Origin: Bacillus sp. Cs-700
GTDB lineage: Bacteria > Bacillota > Bacilli > Bacillales > Guptibacillaceae
Direction of reading: 5' to 3'
Length of the DNA stretch: 64,000 nucleotides
Assembly: GCF_011082085.1 (NCBI RefSeq)
Contig: NZ_CP041063.1
Coordinates: forward strand, 620,001-684,000
Within the stretch, counting starts at the first letter, position 1; every line of letters begins with the position of its first letter. The translations under genes and the position numbers were made by a program. This document shows, one piece after another, positions 1-11,367 of the stretch. The notes under the pieces are model-generated. The model had not been told where the DNA came from and did no database searches. It saw only the letters and a program-made list of their open reading frames with translations.

Positions 1-1362
1 GAAGATTCAGTTGCTGCAGTAGATGCCGAGGATAAAGTACTTGTATATCGGAACTTTCTCGGCCTAATCAAAGGCGACATTGTTGCATCCTTTTCAAAAG
101 GAACAAAGACGATATCACGAACACTGAATCCTGATCGTGAATATATCTCCCCAGATGGCAAAGAATTCTCACTTCGTGGCCGCTCACTCATGTTTGCCCG
201 TAATGTTGGTCACTTAATGACAACAAATGCCGTACTCGATCAATCAAACAGCGAAGTTCCAGAAGGTATCCTGGATACAGTCATTACAGGACTTATCGCA
301 AAGCACGACATTCTCAAGAATGGTAACTATCAAAATTCATCTAAAGGCTCCATTTATATCGTAAAACCTAAAATGCATGGTTCAGAAGAAGTAGCTTTTG
401 CCAATGAATTATTTAATCGAACAGAAGATCTACTTGCATTAAAGCGAAACACTATGAAAATAGGCGTAATGGATGAAGAACGTCGCACAACCCTTAACCT
501 TCAAAACTGTATTCGAGAAGTGAAGGAACGTGTTGTCTTTATTAATACTGGTTTCCTAGACCGTACAGGGGATGAAATTCATACTTCGATGGAAGCAGGT
601 CCTGTTATCCGTAAAAATGAAATGAAGAACGCCACTTGGTTACAAAGCTATGAGAAATCAAATGTGCAACAGGGATTGAAAACAGGCTTTTCCGGTGTAG
701 GACAAATCGGGAAAGGGATGTGGGCTATGCCAGACTTGATGGCAGACATGTTAGCGCAGAAAGGAAGCCAATTACAAGCAGGAGCGAATACGGCTTGGGT
801 ACCTTCACCAACTGCAGCTACCCTTCATGCGCTTCACTACCATGAAGCCAATGTTCCTAATATCCAAAGTGAATTAGCAAAGACCACATCAACCTATCAA
901 GATGACATTCTTCAAGTACCAATAGAAGATAAGAACTGGAGTAAACAAGAGATTCAAGAAGAGCTTGATAATAATGCTCAGGGCATTCTTGGATACGTGG
1001 TTCGCTGGGTCGAGCATGGTGTAGGTTGTTCAAAAGTGCCGGACATTCGAAACATTGAACTTATGGAAGATCGCGCAACCCTCCGTATCTCAAGTCAACA
1101 TATGGCGAATTGGCTACATCATGGCATTTGTACAGAAGAACAGGTATTTGAAACAATGAAACGAATGGCCAAAGTTGTAGACAATCAAAATGCAAGTGAC
1201 CCCGATTATCGTGCAATGGCTGCAAATTATAATGATTCTGTTGCATTTCAAGCGGCTTGCGACTTGGTTTTTAAAGGATTGGAGCAGCCAAGCGGATATA
1301 CAGAACCTATTTTGCATAAACGTCGACAAGAAGCAAAAGCAAAGTTGTATGCTAATAAGTAA
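1..1362 (+). CDS. glcB: malate synthase G (C-terminal part; 5' end outside window)
   Basis: The frame is open from base 1, so the gene begins upstream of the window; an internal ATG at 190 is not the start. The visible 453 codons are the C-terminal part of a protein that is normally about 720 residues. The segment [18 protein letters not shown] is the malate synthase signature, and the C-terminal [10 protein letters not shown] region fits the G-type C-terminal plug. The enzyme condenses glyoxylate with acetyl-CoA to give malate in the cytoplasm. It lies directly before the glycolate oxidase genes, so it probably consumes the glyoxylate they make. A short hairpin follows the stop. Confidence 0.93.
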   Translation, partial: EDSVAAVDAEDKVLVYRNFLGLIKGDIVASFSKGTKTISRTLNPDREYISPDGKEFSLRGRSLMFARNVGHLMTTNAVLDQSNSEVPEGILDTVITGLIAKHDILKNGNYQNSSKGSIYIVKPKMHGSEEVAFANELFNRTEDLLALKRNTMKIGVMDEERRTTLNLQNCIREVKERVVFINTGFLDRTGDEIHTSMEAGPVIRKNEMKNATWLQSYEKSNVQQGLKTGFSGVGQIGKGMWAMPDLMADMLAQKGSQLQAGANTAWVPSPTAATLHALHYHEANVPNIQSELAKTTSTYQDDILQVPIEDKNWSKQEIQEELDNNAQGILGYVVRWVEHGVGCSKVPDIRNIELMEDRATLRISSQHMANWLHHGICTEEQVFETMKRMAKVVDNQNASDPDYRAMAANYNDSVAFQAACDLVFKGLEQPSGYTEPILHKRRQEAKAKLYANK

Positions 1363-1370
1363 CTTATCTT

Positions 1371-1397
1371 GCAAAAGTGGCCGTCGGCTACTTTTGC
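1371..1397 (+). terminator. hairpin after glcB
   Basis: GCAAAAGT pairs with ACTTTTGC around an inner GCC/GGC stem. It is followed by a T-rich but interrupted tail, so it is a plausible but not ideal rho-independent terminator. Confidence 0.6.
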
Positions 1398-1481
1398 ACT
1401 CTTTTACGAAAAATTAACTGAAAAATCTAAAAACTCGTTTCAACTTGTCTGATATGTGACTTCTGAAAGGTGGTTAATATT

Positions 1482-2201
1482 TTGGAATTTAAGCGTATTT
1501 CTTCTCAAAAAATATCTGAGAAAGTGGAAGAACAAATCGTAAAACTAATTAAAGAAGGTAGTTACAAAGAGGGTGATAAGCTCCCCTCTGTACGAGAGCT
1601 TTGTGATTCCCTTGATGTAGGTCGTTCAGCTGTACGTGATGCGCTGACAACACTAAAGGGGAGAGGATTAGTAGAAACAAGACAGGGTGAGGGAACGTTT
1701 GTGACAGGGTTCAATCCCAAGCGTTATTTTCAACATATGTTGATGCCCCATCAGAAGGAATTGGAATCTCTCTTTCAAGTAAGAGAGATTTTAGAAACGA
1801 GCATTGTCAAATTAGCTGCAGTAAATCGGAAAGAACAGGATCTCATTGCCATGAGAAAAGCGCTCAATCACATGAGTGAATGTCAATATGATGACAGCGG
1901 TTATCATGATTGTCAATTTCATATGGCAATTGCTAAAGCATCTGGAAATAACATCTTACAACAATTACTAGAATCAATCTCGTCGACGATGGCAAAATCA
2001 ATGGCTGATTTCCATTGTTTAATTGCTTCGAAACCTGAATTGATTCATGACATCCATCATCAGCACGAATTAATCATGGATATGATCGTTTGTGAAGATG
2101 TTTCAGGTGCAAATGAAGCCATGTTACTTCACCTATCCTATGTAAAAAAGCATATGAGAAAAGGATTCTCGATTCGCTCTGAATTTATTGAAACAATTTG
2201 A
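1482..2201 (+). CDS. FadR-family GntR transcriptional regulator
   Basis: The product has 239 residues. An N-terminal winged helix of the GntR type (DKLPSVRELCDSLDVGRSAVRDAL, then GRGLVETRQGEGTFV) is followed by an all-helical FCD ligand domain from about residue 90. FadR-subfamily members (GlcC, LldR, LutR) sense small organic acids such as glycolate or lactate, and the position immediately before glcEFD suggests control of glycolate oxidation. Start choice: the Shine-Dalgarno GAAAGGTGG (1464-1472) overlaps an upstream in-frame GTG at 1470, so the TTG at 1482, nine bases after it, is preferred. The exact effector is inferred from context only. Confidence 0.85.
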   Translation: MEFKRISSQKISEKVEEQIVKLIKEGSYKEGDKLPSVRELCDSLDVGRSAVRDALTTLKGRGLVETRQGEGTFVTGFNPKRYFQHMLMPHQKELESLFQVREILETSIVKLAAVNRKEQDLIAMRKALNHMSECQYDDSGYHDCQFHMAIAKASGNNILQQLLESISSTMAKSMADFHCLIASKPELIHDIHHQHELIMDMIVCEDVSGANEAMLLHLSYVKKHMRKGFSIRSEFIETI

Positions 2202-2215
2202 AGGGAGTGAAGAAT

Positions 2216-3496
2216 TTGGACGAACTGCTGATTGATGGCCCATTGACCGAATTGGCAAACCGATTTGGCAATATTACGCCTCATATACTTTATCCAGAGA
2301 CGGAAGACGAAGTTGCAATGATTTTAAAGGATGCAAATAAAGTTGGAAAGAAACTCGCTATTGTAAGTGGTGGAACTAAGCTTGGATACGGAGGGATAAA
2401 GCCTGATTACGACTTTACTCTTTCTCTAAAGAAATTAACCGGTATTGTTGAACACACAGCAGGAGATATGACAGTAACAGTAAAACCTGGTACTACCATG
2501 CAGAACCTTCAACAATTTTTGAAGCAATACAATCAGATGGTCCCATTAGACCCAGCTCACTCATCAGCTTCCACTATTGGTGGGGTCGTTAGTGCTAATG
2601 AAAGTGGACCTAAACGCTTGAAATACGGGGCTGCACGTGATCACGTAATTGGCATGCGTATTGTTTATCCTGATGGCAAGATTATTCGTACAGGTGGAAA
2701 AGTTGTAAAAAACGTGGCTGGCTACGATATGAACAAATTGTTTATTGGCGCGATGGGAACTCTCGGAGTTATTACAGAAATCACATTAAAGTTACGTCCA
2801 TTGCCAAAACACTCAAGTATAGTCACGTTAAGTGTGCAAGAGGATGCCCTTCATGATTTAAAATCATTCATTTTACAAATTCAGGACTCTACGATTGAAC
2901 CTGTGTCTCTTGAACTTGTTAACCCACCGCTATCCAAGAGTTTATTTCATAAAGATGAGTATCACTTAATAATCGCACTTGAAGATGTTAAAAAAGCAGT
3001 CCTTTTTCAAGAAGATTGGATTGATGAAAACAAACCAACAGAAGCAATGATGAACGTTTTAGAACAGCCTGAAGACTTCTGGACAATATTTAATGAGCTA
3101 ACACCAAACAGTGAAAACGATTTTCATGATACAACTTCTGGTGTAATGAAAGTCGGGACAAGCAATATGGGAGTATTCCCACTACTTCAGGAATGCGATC
3201 GATTGAATCTTGAAGGTAACGTGCAAATTCTTGCACACGGAGGAGTTGGACATGGTCTCAGTACAATTATCGTCTCAGGGCTCCCTCAAAATGTCGTTCA
3301 ATGGATTAGATACATCCAGGCATTTTCTGAGAAACATGGTGGGTACGGTATAGTAAAACATCTTCCTTTCGAACTTCGGGACCAGTTGGAAGTCTGGGGA
3401 CAGCAAAAAGGTTCTTTCTCTTTAATGAGAGGAATAAAACAGAAGATTGATCCCAAAAACACGCTGAATGAACAGCGTTTTATAGGAGGGATATAG
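2216..3496 (+). CDS. glcE: glycolate oxidase subunit GlcE (FAD-binding)
   Basis: The product has 426 residues. An FAD-binding type 4 (PCMH) domain covers about residues 25-200, with SGGTKLGYGG, HSSASTIGG and VVKNVAGYDMNKL, which are typical of GlcE. It is shorter at the C-terminus than GlcD. GlcE works with GlcD and GlcF to oxidise glycolate to glyoxylate and pass electrons to the membrane chain. Start: AGGGAG (2202-2207) lies inside the longer frame that opens with TTG at 2198, so the second TTG at 2216 is the better start. The gene follows the regulator with 14 bases between them and ends two bases before glcF. Confidence 0.88.
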   Translation: MDELLIDGPLTELANRFGNITPHILYPETEDEVAMILKDANKVGKKLAIVSGGTKLGYGGIKPDYDFTLSLKKLTGIVEHTAGDMTVTVKPGTTMQNLQQFLKQYNQMVPLDPAHSSASTIGGVVSANESGPKRLKYGAARDHVIGMRIVYPDGKIIRTGGKVVKNVAGYDMNKLFIGAMGTLGVITEITLKLRPLPKHSSIVTLSVQEDALHDLKSFILQIQDSTIEPVSLELVNPPLSKSLFHKDEYHLIIALEDVKKAVLFQEDWIDENKPTEAMMNVLEQPEDFWTIFNELTPNSENDFHDTTSGVMKVGTSNMGVFPLLQECDRLNLEGNVQILAHGGVGHGLSTIIVSGLPQNVVQWIRYIQAFSEKHGGYGIVKHLPFELRDQLEVWGQQKGSFSLMRGIKQKIDPKNTLNEQRFIGGI

Positions 3497-3497
3497 T

Positions 3498-4898
3498 ATG
3501 AGTTTAAGAGAAAAAGAACTAATGAAGAACTCACCCCCTTGTTCATCTAACAGTTTAAGTAATTACCTGTGGGAGGACCATCCTGATGAGGAAAAGTGGG
3601 CAGACTGTGTACATTGTGGTATGTGTCTTGAATCATGTCCAACCTATTTAGAGACAGGGCAGGAACAACATTCACCACGAGGACGCGTTCATCTTATTAA
3701 ATCTGTCGCTGAAGGAAAGCTTGAAGTAAATGAACAATTTATGGATCCCGTATTTCAGTGCCTGGATTGTCGTGCATGTACAACGGCATGCCCTGCAGAT
3801 GTTGATGTCGGTGGGTTGATTGAAGAAGCACGTGGTCAGGTAAGACAGGCAATGCCTTTAAAAGGAGTAAAGCGAGCCGTCAGTAGCTTCTTCTTAAAAG
3901 GTATATTTCCTCATCAAAGTCGTCTCCAAGCAGCTGGCGGGTTATTAAAATTCTATCAAAAGAGCGGAATTCAAAAAACGGTTCGATCGACTGGAGTCCT
4001 TCGTCTTATGCCTGATCATCTTGTAGAAATGGAAGCAGTTATGCCGGAGATTCATCAATCGACGCATCAAAAGTATAAAAATGTTGATATTATCCCTGCG
4101 AAAGGAAATTCGAAAGCACAAGTTGCCATGTTGAAGGGATGTATCATGGACGTGATGTTTAGTGATATTAACCAATCAACCATCAACGTACTTACGCATA
4201 ACGGAAATGATGTTGTTCTTCCTAAAAATCAGACGTGTTGCGGTGCTTTGCACATCCACGCAGGTGACCGAGAAACTGGAAAGAAACTTGCCAAACAAAA
4301 CATTGAAGCATTTCAAGATGCAGAAAAAGTCGTGGTTAACGCAGCAGGATGTGGATGTGCATTGAAGGAGTACCCGGAGCTTTTCCGACATGATCCAGAA
4401 TGGAAAGCAAAAGCAGAAGTTTTTTCTGAGAAGGTGGAGGATATTTCAAAATATCTCTATGATACAGGATATGAGAAACCGCAAAGTGCAATCAACAAAC
4501 GGATTACCTATCACGATGCCTGTCACCTGGCACATGGCCAGGGCGTTCGTCATGAACCAAGGCAGCTATTAAAAGATATTCCGGGTGTTGATTATGTTGA
4601 ACAGCCAAATGCAGATACCTGTTGCGGCAGTGCCGGAATCTATAATATTACAAATCCTGAAATGGCTTCCGCTGTTCTAGAACGAAAAATGGAAAATGTA
4701 CCTAGCGACGTTGAGATGATTTCTATGGGGAATCCAGGATGTATGCTTCAAATGGCAATGGGGGTTCAGAAATACGGCCGTGGCGGAAAAATAGTACACA
4801 CCGTTCAGTTACTTGATTGGGCCTATCAAGAAGATGAAATGAAAGGAGTGAAAGATGGTGTTATTGTCGAGAAAGAAGAAACCAACAATAGACCATGA
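3498..4898 (+). CDS. glcF: glycolate oxidase iron-sulfur subunit GlcF
   Basis: The product has 466 residues. Two 4Fe-4S motifs near the N-terminus (CVHCGMCLESCP and CLDCRACTTACP) are followed by two CCG cysteine-rich domains (CCGALHIHAG and CCGSAGIYN with upstream DACHLAHGQG). This is the electron-transfer subunit that links the FAD subunits to quinone. A good ribosome site, GGAGGG at 3485-3490, precedes the ATG. Its last 44 bases overlap glcD in another frame, which implies translational coupling. It is slightly longer than E. coli GlcF because of an N-terminal extension and a charged tail. Confidence 0.9.
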   Translation: MSLREKELMKNSPPCSSNSLSNYLWEDHPDEEKWADCVHCGMCLESCPTYLETGQEQHSPRGRVHLIKSVAEGKLEVNEQFMDPVFQCLDCRACTTACPADVDVGGLIEEARGQVRQAMPLKGVKRAVSSFFLKGIFPHQSRLQAAGGLLKFYQKSGIQKTVRSTGVLRLMPDHLVEMEAVMPEIHQSTHQKYKNVDIIPAKGNSKAQVAMLKGCIMDVMFSDINQSTINVLTHNGNDVVLPKNQTCCGALHIHAGDRETGKKLAKQNIEAFQDAEKVVVNAAGCGCALKEYPELFRHDPEWKAKAEVFSEKVEDISKYLYDTGYEKPQSAINKRITYHDACHLAHGQGVRHEPRQLLKDIPGVDYVEQPNADTCCGSAGIYNITNPEMASAVLERKMENVPSDVEMISMGNPGCMLQMAMGVQKYGRGGKIVHTVQLLDWAYQEDEMKGVKDGVIVEKEETNNRP

Positions 4899-6327
4899 CA
4901 TTCTTGCTCTCTCGAAAATTGTAGGAACCAAATCCATTCTACATCATAAAGAAGATTTATTATCCTACGATTGTGATGGATTTACGATTCATAAAGCGAT
5001 GCCTAAAGCTGTGATTTTCCCTAAAAACACAGAGGAAGTATCAGCTGCTGTTAAATATTGTGCTAGTCATAACATCCCTTTTCTCGCTCGCGGTGCTGGA
5101 ACGGGATTAAGTGGAGGAGCGATTCCCCTAAATAATGAAGTTATCATCAGCCTTGTGAAAATGAAGAATCTTTTAAGTGTCGATTATGAAAACAGAAAGG
5201 CAGTGGTTCAGCCTGGATTTGTGAACTTAAAACTAACAAACTCCATTTCTCATAAAGGGTATTACTATGCACCAGATCCTTCTAGTCAATACGTTTGTAC
5301 AATTGGAGGAAATGTAGCTGAGAATGCTGGTGGGGCGCACTGTCTGAAATACGGAGTGACTACGAATCATATTCTCGGTCTTGAAGTTGTGCTTCCAGAT
5401 GGAGAAGTGATTGAAATCAGTCCTAACGGTGTCCTTGATACACCTGGATACGATATTCTTGGAATCCTAACAGGGTCAGAAGGCACGTTAGGGATTGTCA
5501 CAAAAATCACCGTCCGAATTCTCAAAAACCCAGAATCAAAGAAAACTGTTTTGGCTTATTTTGATCGAGTGGAAGATGGGAGCCATGCTGTTTCTGACAT
5601 TATTTCAGCAGGTATTATACCTGCTGCGCTCGAAATGATGGACCAAACCGCGATTGAAGGGGTAGAAGCAGGGGCTTTTCCCGTTGGACACCCCCCTGAT
5701 ATTGAAGCTTTCTTATTAATAGAAGTAGATGGGATCGCTGAAGGGATTGCTGAACAAATTGAACAAATTCTGTCTGTTTGTGAGAACCATCATGTACGCG
5801 ACGTCAAAGTAGCACGTGATGAAGAGGAGCGCGGCCGCTGGTGGGCAAATCGAAAGACAGGATTTGGAGCGATGGGAGCCATTTCACCAGACTACCTTGT
5901 TCAAGACGGTGTTATTCCAAGAAGTAAACTTCCTGAAGTCCTTAAAGAAATAAGGGATATAAGCAAGGATTACAGCCTTCGAATAGCAAATATTTTCCAT
6001 GCAGGCGATGGCAATTTGCATCCACTTATCCTGTTTGATTCTAGAATTGAAGGAGAAACAGAAAAAGCATTACTTGCGGGTACAGCATGCCTGAAAGCCT
6101 GTGCAGATGCAGGCGGATCCATTACAGGTGAGCATGGGGTTGGAATAGAGAAAAAAGAAGAAATGCGTTTTATTTTTAGCGATGAGGAACTTGAAGCTCA
6201 AACCGCCATCAGAGACGTATTTAATCCCCATAACTTATTGAACCAAGGAAAGCTTTTCCCAACTCCAAGCAGATGTATGGATATTAAAAAGGTGGTCAAT
6301 GAAACTTCACTTACAAAATCAACATAA
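4855..6327 (+). CDS. glcD: glycolate oxidase subunit GlcD (FAD-linked oxidase)
   Basis: The product has 490 residues. The FAD_binding_4 domain carries ARGAGTGLSGGAIPL and GGNVAENAGGAHCLKYGV. The FAD-oxidase C-terminal domain carries ANIFHAGDGNLHP and GSITGEHGVGIEK, both diagnostic for the GlcD/D-lactate dehydrogenase family. It is the catalytic alpha-hydroxyacid oxidising subunit. AAAGGAGTG just before the ATG is a strong ribosome site located inside the end of glcF. With GlcE and GlcF next door, glycolate oxidase is preferred over a single-subunit D-lactate dehydrogenase. Confidence 0.92.
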   Translation: MVLLSRKKKPTIDHDILALSKIVGTKSILHHKEDLLSYDCDGFTIHKAMPKAVIFPKNTEEVSAAVKYCASHNIPFLARGAGTGLSGGAIPLNNEVIISLVKMKNLLSVDYENRKAVVQPGFVNLKLTNSISHKGYYYAPDPSSQYVCTIGGNVAENAGGAHCLKYGVTTNHILGLEVVLPDGEVIEISPNGVLDTPGYDILGILTGSEGTLGIVTKITVRILKNPESKKTVLAYFDRVEDGSHAVSDIISAGIIPAALEMMDQTAIEGVEAGAFPVGHPPDIEAFLLIEVDGIAEGIAEQIEQILSVCENHHVRDVKVARDEEERGRWWANRKTGFGAMGAISPDYLVQDGVIPRSKLPEVLKEIRDISKDYSLRIANIFHAGDGNLHPLILFDSRIEGETEKALLAGTACLKACADAGGSITGEHGVGIEKKEEMRFIFSDEELEAQTAIRDVFNPHNLLNQGKLFPTPSRCMDIKKVVNETSLTKST

Positions 6328-6340
6328 AGGAGCTATTCAT

Positions 6341-7126
6341 ATGAAATTTGGTAGATTTAATTACAAGGATAAGATTCAATTTGGTGTTATCGAAAAAGAT
6401 AATGTCACGGTAATTGAAGGAAACCCACTTACGAATTGGTCCTATACAAGTGAGAAAATCTCATTAGATGACATTGAGCTACTCGCTCCAATCGCACCAA
6501 AGAACATTATAGGAATCGGGGCGAACTACGTCGATAATAAACAATCACTCCCTAATCAAATCCCTGAAATGCCAGTGTTTTTCTTCAAGCCAGCTACCTC
6601 GGTGATTGGACCTAATGAACCGGTTATCATTCCAGATCAACTGCATGAAATAAAATTCGAGTCTGAACTTGCGGTAATCATTGGGAAAGAAACGAAGAAT
6701 ATCGACAAAGAAAACGCACTTGAATACGTTTTTGGCTACACTGTCGGAAACGATGTAACAGCACCTCAATTTTTCCATGAAAATGGTCACTGGACGCTTG
6801 GAAAATCTTTTGACACATTTACGCCGCTTGGACCCATCATTGAAACAGAATTAGACCCTTTTGACATTCACGTAACAGCGAAGGTAAACGGGGAAGTGAA
6901 ACAAAACAGTCCAACAGAGTGGATGATTGTACCGATAAAAGAAATGATTGCTTATCTTTCAACGGTTATGACATTACATCCTGGTGACGTGATCCTTACA
7001 GGAAGTCCTACAGGAGCGCATTTTGTAAAAGACGAAGATACCGTTGAATGTTTTATCGAAAAAATCGGTTCTCTAACGAATACGTTCAAGCATGCCCCTT
7101 CTCGTGTTCACGTCTCCCAGAAATAA
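6341..7126 (+). CDS. fumarylacetoacetate hydrolase family protein
   Basis: The product has 261 residues and is an FAH-fold enzyme. ESELAVIIG and GNDVTAP carry the acidic metal ligands, and GDVILTGSPTG is the conserved C-terminal segment. Family members hydrolyse or decarboxylate 2-oxo acids such as acylpyruvates and oxaloacetate. Its place in the glycolate operon suggests a role in handling oxaloacetate or a related 2-oxo acid, but the substrate cannot be read from sequence. The ATG at 6341 is chosen over an upstream in-frame ATG at 6299 because AAAGGAG ends eight bases before it. The gene follows glcD by 13 bases. Confidence 0.85.
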   Translation: MKFGRFNYKDKIQFGVIEKDNVTVIEGNPLTNWSYTSEKISLDDIELLAPIAPKNIIGIGANYVDNKQSLPNQIPEMPVFFFKPATSVIGPNEPVIIPDQLHEIKFESELAVIIGKETKNIDKENALEYVFGYTVGNDVTAPQFFHENGHWTLGKSFDTFTPLGPIIETELDPFDIHVTAKVNGEVKQNSPTEWMIVPIKEMIAYLSTVMTLHPGDVILTGSPTGAHFVKDEDTVECFIEKIGSLTNTFKHAPSRVHVSQK

Positions 7127-7278
7127 TCCTGGGAGTTCTCCTGGGTCGTGCTAAAACTAGCTTAAGATTTTACTGTCTTCAAACAGATTACATACAACTA
7201 TACGAGAATAGACAGCAGCGATGAATGAAAGGAGAAACGGGTTTATTACCAACAAATATAGCTATTGGAGGATGAGCA

Positions 7279-9066
7279 ATGAGTACAGGACTATTAGCAA
7301 TTCTTTCGTTACTCCCGATTGCTGCAGTAGGAATTTTCCTTGTAGGGTTACGATGGCCAGCAAGTAAAGCGATGCCAGTATCATACATCGTCGCGGTTGT
7401 ACTAGCTTTATTCGTATGGAAAGTTCCGGGCGCTACTGTTGCCGCAGCATCGGTAAATGGGTTAGTTGTTGCCGCTACTTTGTTGTATATTATCTTCGGA
7501 GCCATTCTACTCTTGAATACACTACAAGAAAGTGGTGGAATAAAAACGATACGAGAGGGCTTTATTGGTATTTCACCTGACCGGCGCATTCAAGTCATCA
7601 TCATCGCATGGTTGTTTGGTTCGTTTATTGAAGGTTCTGCAGGTTTCGGTACCCCAGCAGCAGTAGCAGTGCCGCTTCTTGTCGGTCTCGGATTTCCTGC
7701 TATGGCTGCCGTTATTGCAGGTATGGTGATCCAGAGCACACCTGTTTCTTTTGGTGCAGTTGGAACGCCAATTCTTGTCGGTGTTCAATCTGGTCTTACT
7801 GCTGACGCTAGCATCACGAATGATTTCCTTGCTCTTGTAACAATGGTCGGAGGGCGGGTCGCTATTCTTCATGCTATCGTAGGTACACTTATCCCTTTAT
7901 TTGTTGTAGCACTTATGACTCGTTTCTTTGGTAAAAACAAATCATTCCGGGAAGGCATTAAAGTCTGGAAATTCGCTTTGTTTGCTGCTTTCGCTATGAC
8001 GATTCCATACGTTATAGTCGCAAATGTCTTAGGTCCAGAATTCCCATCGATGATAGGAGGGCTAGTTGGACTTGCTATTGTAGTCACAGCAGCGAAAAAA
8101 GGATTCCTCATGCCACCTCCAAATGAACAATGGGATTTTGATGATAAAGAAAACTGGGATCCTTCCTGGTCAGGAAGCATTGAAATTAAAGATATTGCTC
8201 ATAAAAGTGGACATATGTCGATGGTCCGCGCGTGGACACCATATATTCTAGTTGGTTTACTTCTCGTAGCAACCAGATTGAAAGCGCTACCATTAATTGA
8301 TTGGTTTCAAGCTTGGACTGTTTCAATACCTAATATTTTCGGTACTGAGATTTCGTCGAGCTTTCAACCACTTTACTTACCAGGCACGATTTTTATACTT
8401 GTCTCACTAATCACTTTTGTCATTCATCAAATGAATACGACTGCTTATGTTCGAGCATGGAAACACTCTGGTAAAACGATGATAGCTGCTTCAACTGCAC
8501 TCGTCTTTACTGTTCCTATGGTTCAAGTATTCTTAAATTCCGGGGGTGGAGGGGCAGGATTTGATAAAATGCCGCTAGAACTCGCTAACGGTGTTGCAGC
8601 TTTAACGGGAGATTTTTGGCCTCTTTTTGCTTCATTCATCGGCGGTATTGGCGCATTTATTGCCGGTAGCAATACGGTCAGTAACATGATGTTTTCCTTA
8701 TTCCAATATGATGTAGGAGCTCAAATAGGTGTAGATGCAACGTGGATTGTCGCTCTACAAGCTGTAGGAGGCGCAGCAGGGAACATGATCTGCGTTCATA
8801 ACGTAGTTGCTGCTTCTGCAGTTGTAGGTCTAGTTGGTAAAGAAGGGGACGTTATTCGAAAAACGCTTATCCCATTTGTTTATTATGCAACGATGGCTGG
8901 TGCACTCGGTTATTCAATTGTGTGGACTTCTGAAAAGGGAATATTTAATCTCGGGACGATACTCACCACCCTTATTGGAGCTGCAGCGATTTATATTATT
9001 GCAACGAATCGTTCTAAAAGTACCGCTATTACCGTTGATAATAACCCTTATAAATCCATTAAATAA
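7279..9066 (+). CDS. lactate/glycolate permease (LctP family)
   Basis: The product has 595 residues and is a polytopic membrane protein with about a dozen or more hydrophobic segments. [21 protein letters not shown] and [13 protein letters not shown] are the repeated signatures of the L-lactate permease (LctP/LldP/GlcA) family. It is somewhat longer than usual because of a hydrophilic loop near residues 280-300. The location right after glycolate oxidase genes argues that it imports glycolate, possibly lactate too, with protons. TTGGAGGATGAGCA gives a strong ribosome site before the ATG at 7279. It ends at a strong bidirectional terminator. Confidence 0.9.
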   Translation: MSTGLLAILSLLPIAAVGIFLVGLRWPASKAMPVSYIVAVVLALFVWKVPGATVAAASVNGLVVAATLLYIIFGAILLLNTLQESGGIKTIREGFIGISPDRRIQVIIIAWLFGSFIEGSAGFGTPAAVAVPLLVGLGFPAMAAVIAGMVIQSTPVSFGAVGTPILVGVQSGLTADASITNDFLALVTMVGGRVAILHAIVGTLIPLFVVALMTRFFGKNKSFREGIKVWKFALFAAFAMTIPYVIVANVLGPEFPSMIGGLVGLAIVVTAAKKGFLMPPPNEQWDFDDKENWDPSWSGSIEIKDIAHKSGHMSMVRAWTPYILVGLLLVATRLKALPLIDWFQAWTVSIPNIFGTEISSSFQPLYLPGTIFILVSLITFVIHQMNTTAYVRAWKHSGKTMIAASTALVFTVPMVQVFLNSGGGGAGFDKMPLELANGVAALTGDFWPLFASFIGGIGAFIAGSNTVSNMMFSLFQYDVGAQIGVDATWIVALQAVGGAAGNMICVHNVVAASAVVGLVGKEGDVIRKTLIPFVYYATMAGALGYSIVWTSEKGIFNLGTILTTLIGAAAIYIIATNRSKSTAITVDNNPYKSIK

Positions 9067-9070
9067 TCAA

Positions 9071-9101
9071 AAGCACCTGCCACTTTACATGGCAGGTGCT
9101 T
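9071..9101. terminator. bidirectional terminator between lctP-like gene and pbuX
   Basis: A 12-bp perfect stem (AAGCACCTGCCA with TGGCAGGTGCTT) lies between two convergent genes, with A/T-rich flanks on both sides. Confidence 0.75.
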
Positions 9102-9108
9102 CTGTATA

Positions 9109-11066
<1,958 letters not shown>

Positions 11067-11102
11067 CCTGCAGAAAGAAGCATTTCTAGCACAGAAGTTT
11101 GC

Positions 11103-11174
11103 TCACTCATAGTCGGATCATTTACGGTGAACCGGTAGAAACTTGCAAGCCATATTCTTGCGGTTATATGAGTG
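11103..11174 (-). promoter_or_regulatory. guanine riboswitch (purine aptamer)
   Basis: Read on the minus strand, P1 is CACTCATATAA with CTATGAGTG, and the core has the conserved ATATGGC, GTTTCTACC and CCGACTATG segments. The base before TATG is C, the guanine-specifying position; adenine riboswitches have U there. P1 3' sequence GAGTGAGCAAA is perfectly complementary over 11 bases to the loop of the downstream terminator, which gives a transcription-attenuation OFF switch. Confidence 0.95.
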
Positions 11175-11200
11175 ATGATGTTCATAAGGTTATGAATGGT

Positions 11201-11230
11201 ATTATATACCAACACCAAAATCGTTGTAAA
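11201..11230 (-). promoter_or_regulatory. sigma-A promoter of xpt-pbuX
   Basis: On the minus strand TTTACA (complement 11225-11230) and TATAAT (complement 11201-11206) are separated by 18 bases. The aptamer begins about 25 bases downstream. Confidence 0.75.
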
Positions 11231-11327
11231 GAAAAACTTAACAATACTAGATAAAGAACACATTTACGTTCGTATTTTGCGCAATTATTCTAAGTTAACT
11301 GCTAATTATTACTATTCCATTCATTAG

Positions 11328-11354
11328 AAGGCCGGATTCATTGAATCCGGCCTT
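11328..11354 (-). terminator. terminator of the flavin-dependent oxidoreductase gene
   Basis: AAGGCCGGATTCA pairs with TGAATCCGGCCTT, a perfect 13-bp stem just beyond the stop of the minus-strand gene. The T-run is weak. Confidence 0.65.
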
Positions 11355-11367
11355 TGTTAGGTTTAAT

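Noticed and set aside
190-1362. ATG at 190 as start of malate synthase
   Set aside because: The frame is open to base 1 and encodes family-like sequence upstream of it, so the gene is truncated by the window edge.
7114-7135. CTCCCAG/CTGGGAG hairpin overlapping the stop of the FAH-family gene
   Set aside because: Short stem without a T-run; read-through into the permease gene is likely, so it was not called a terminator.
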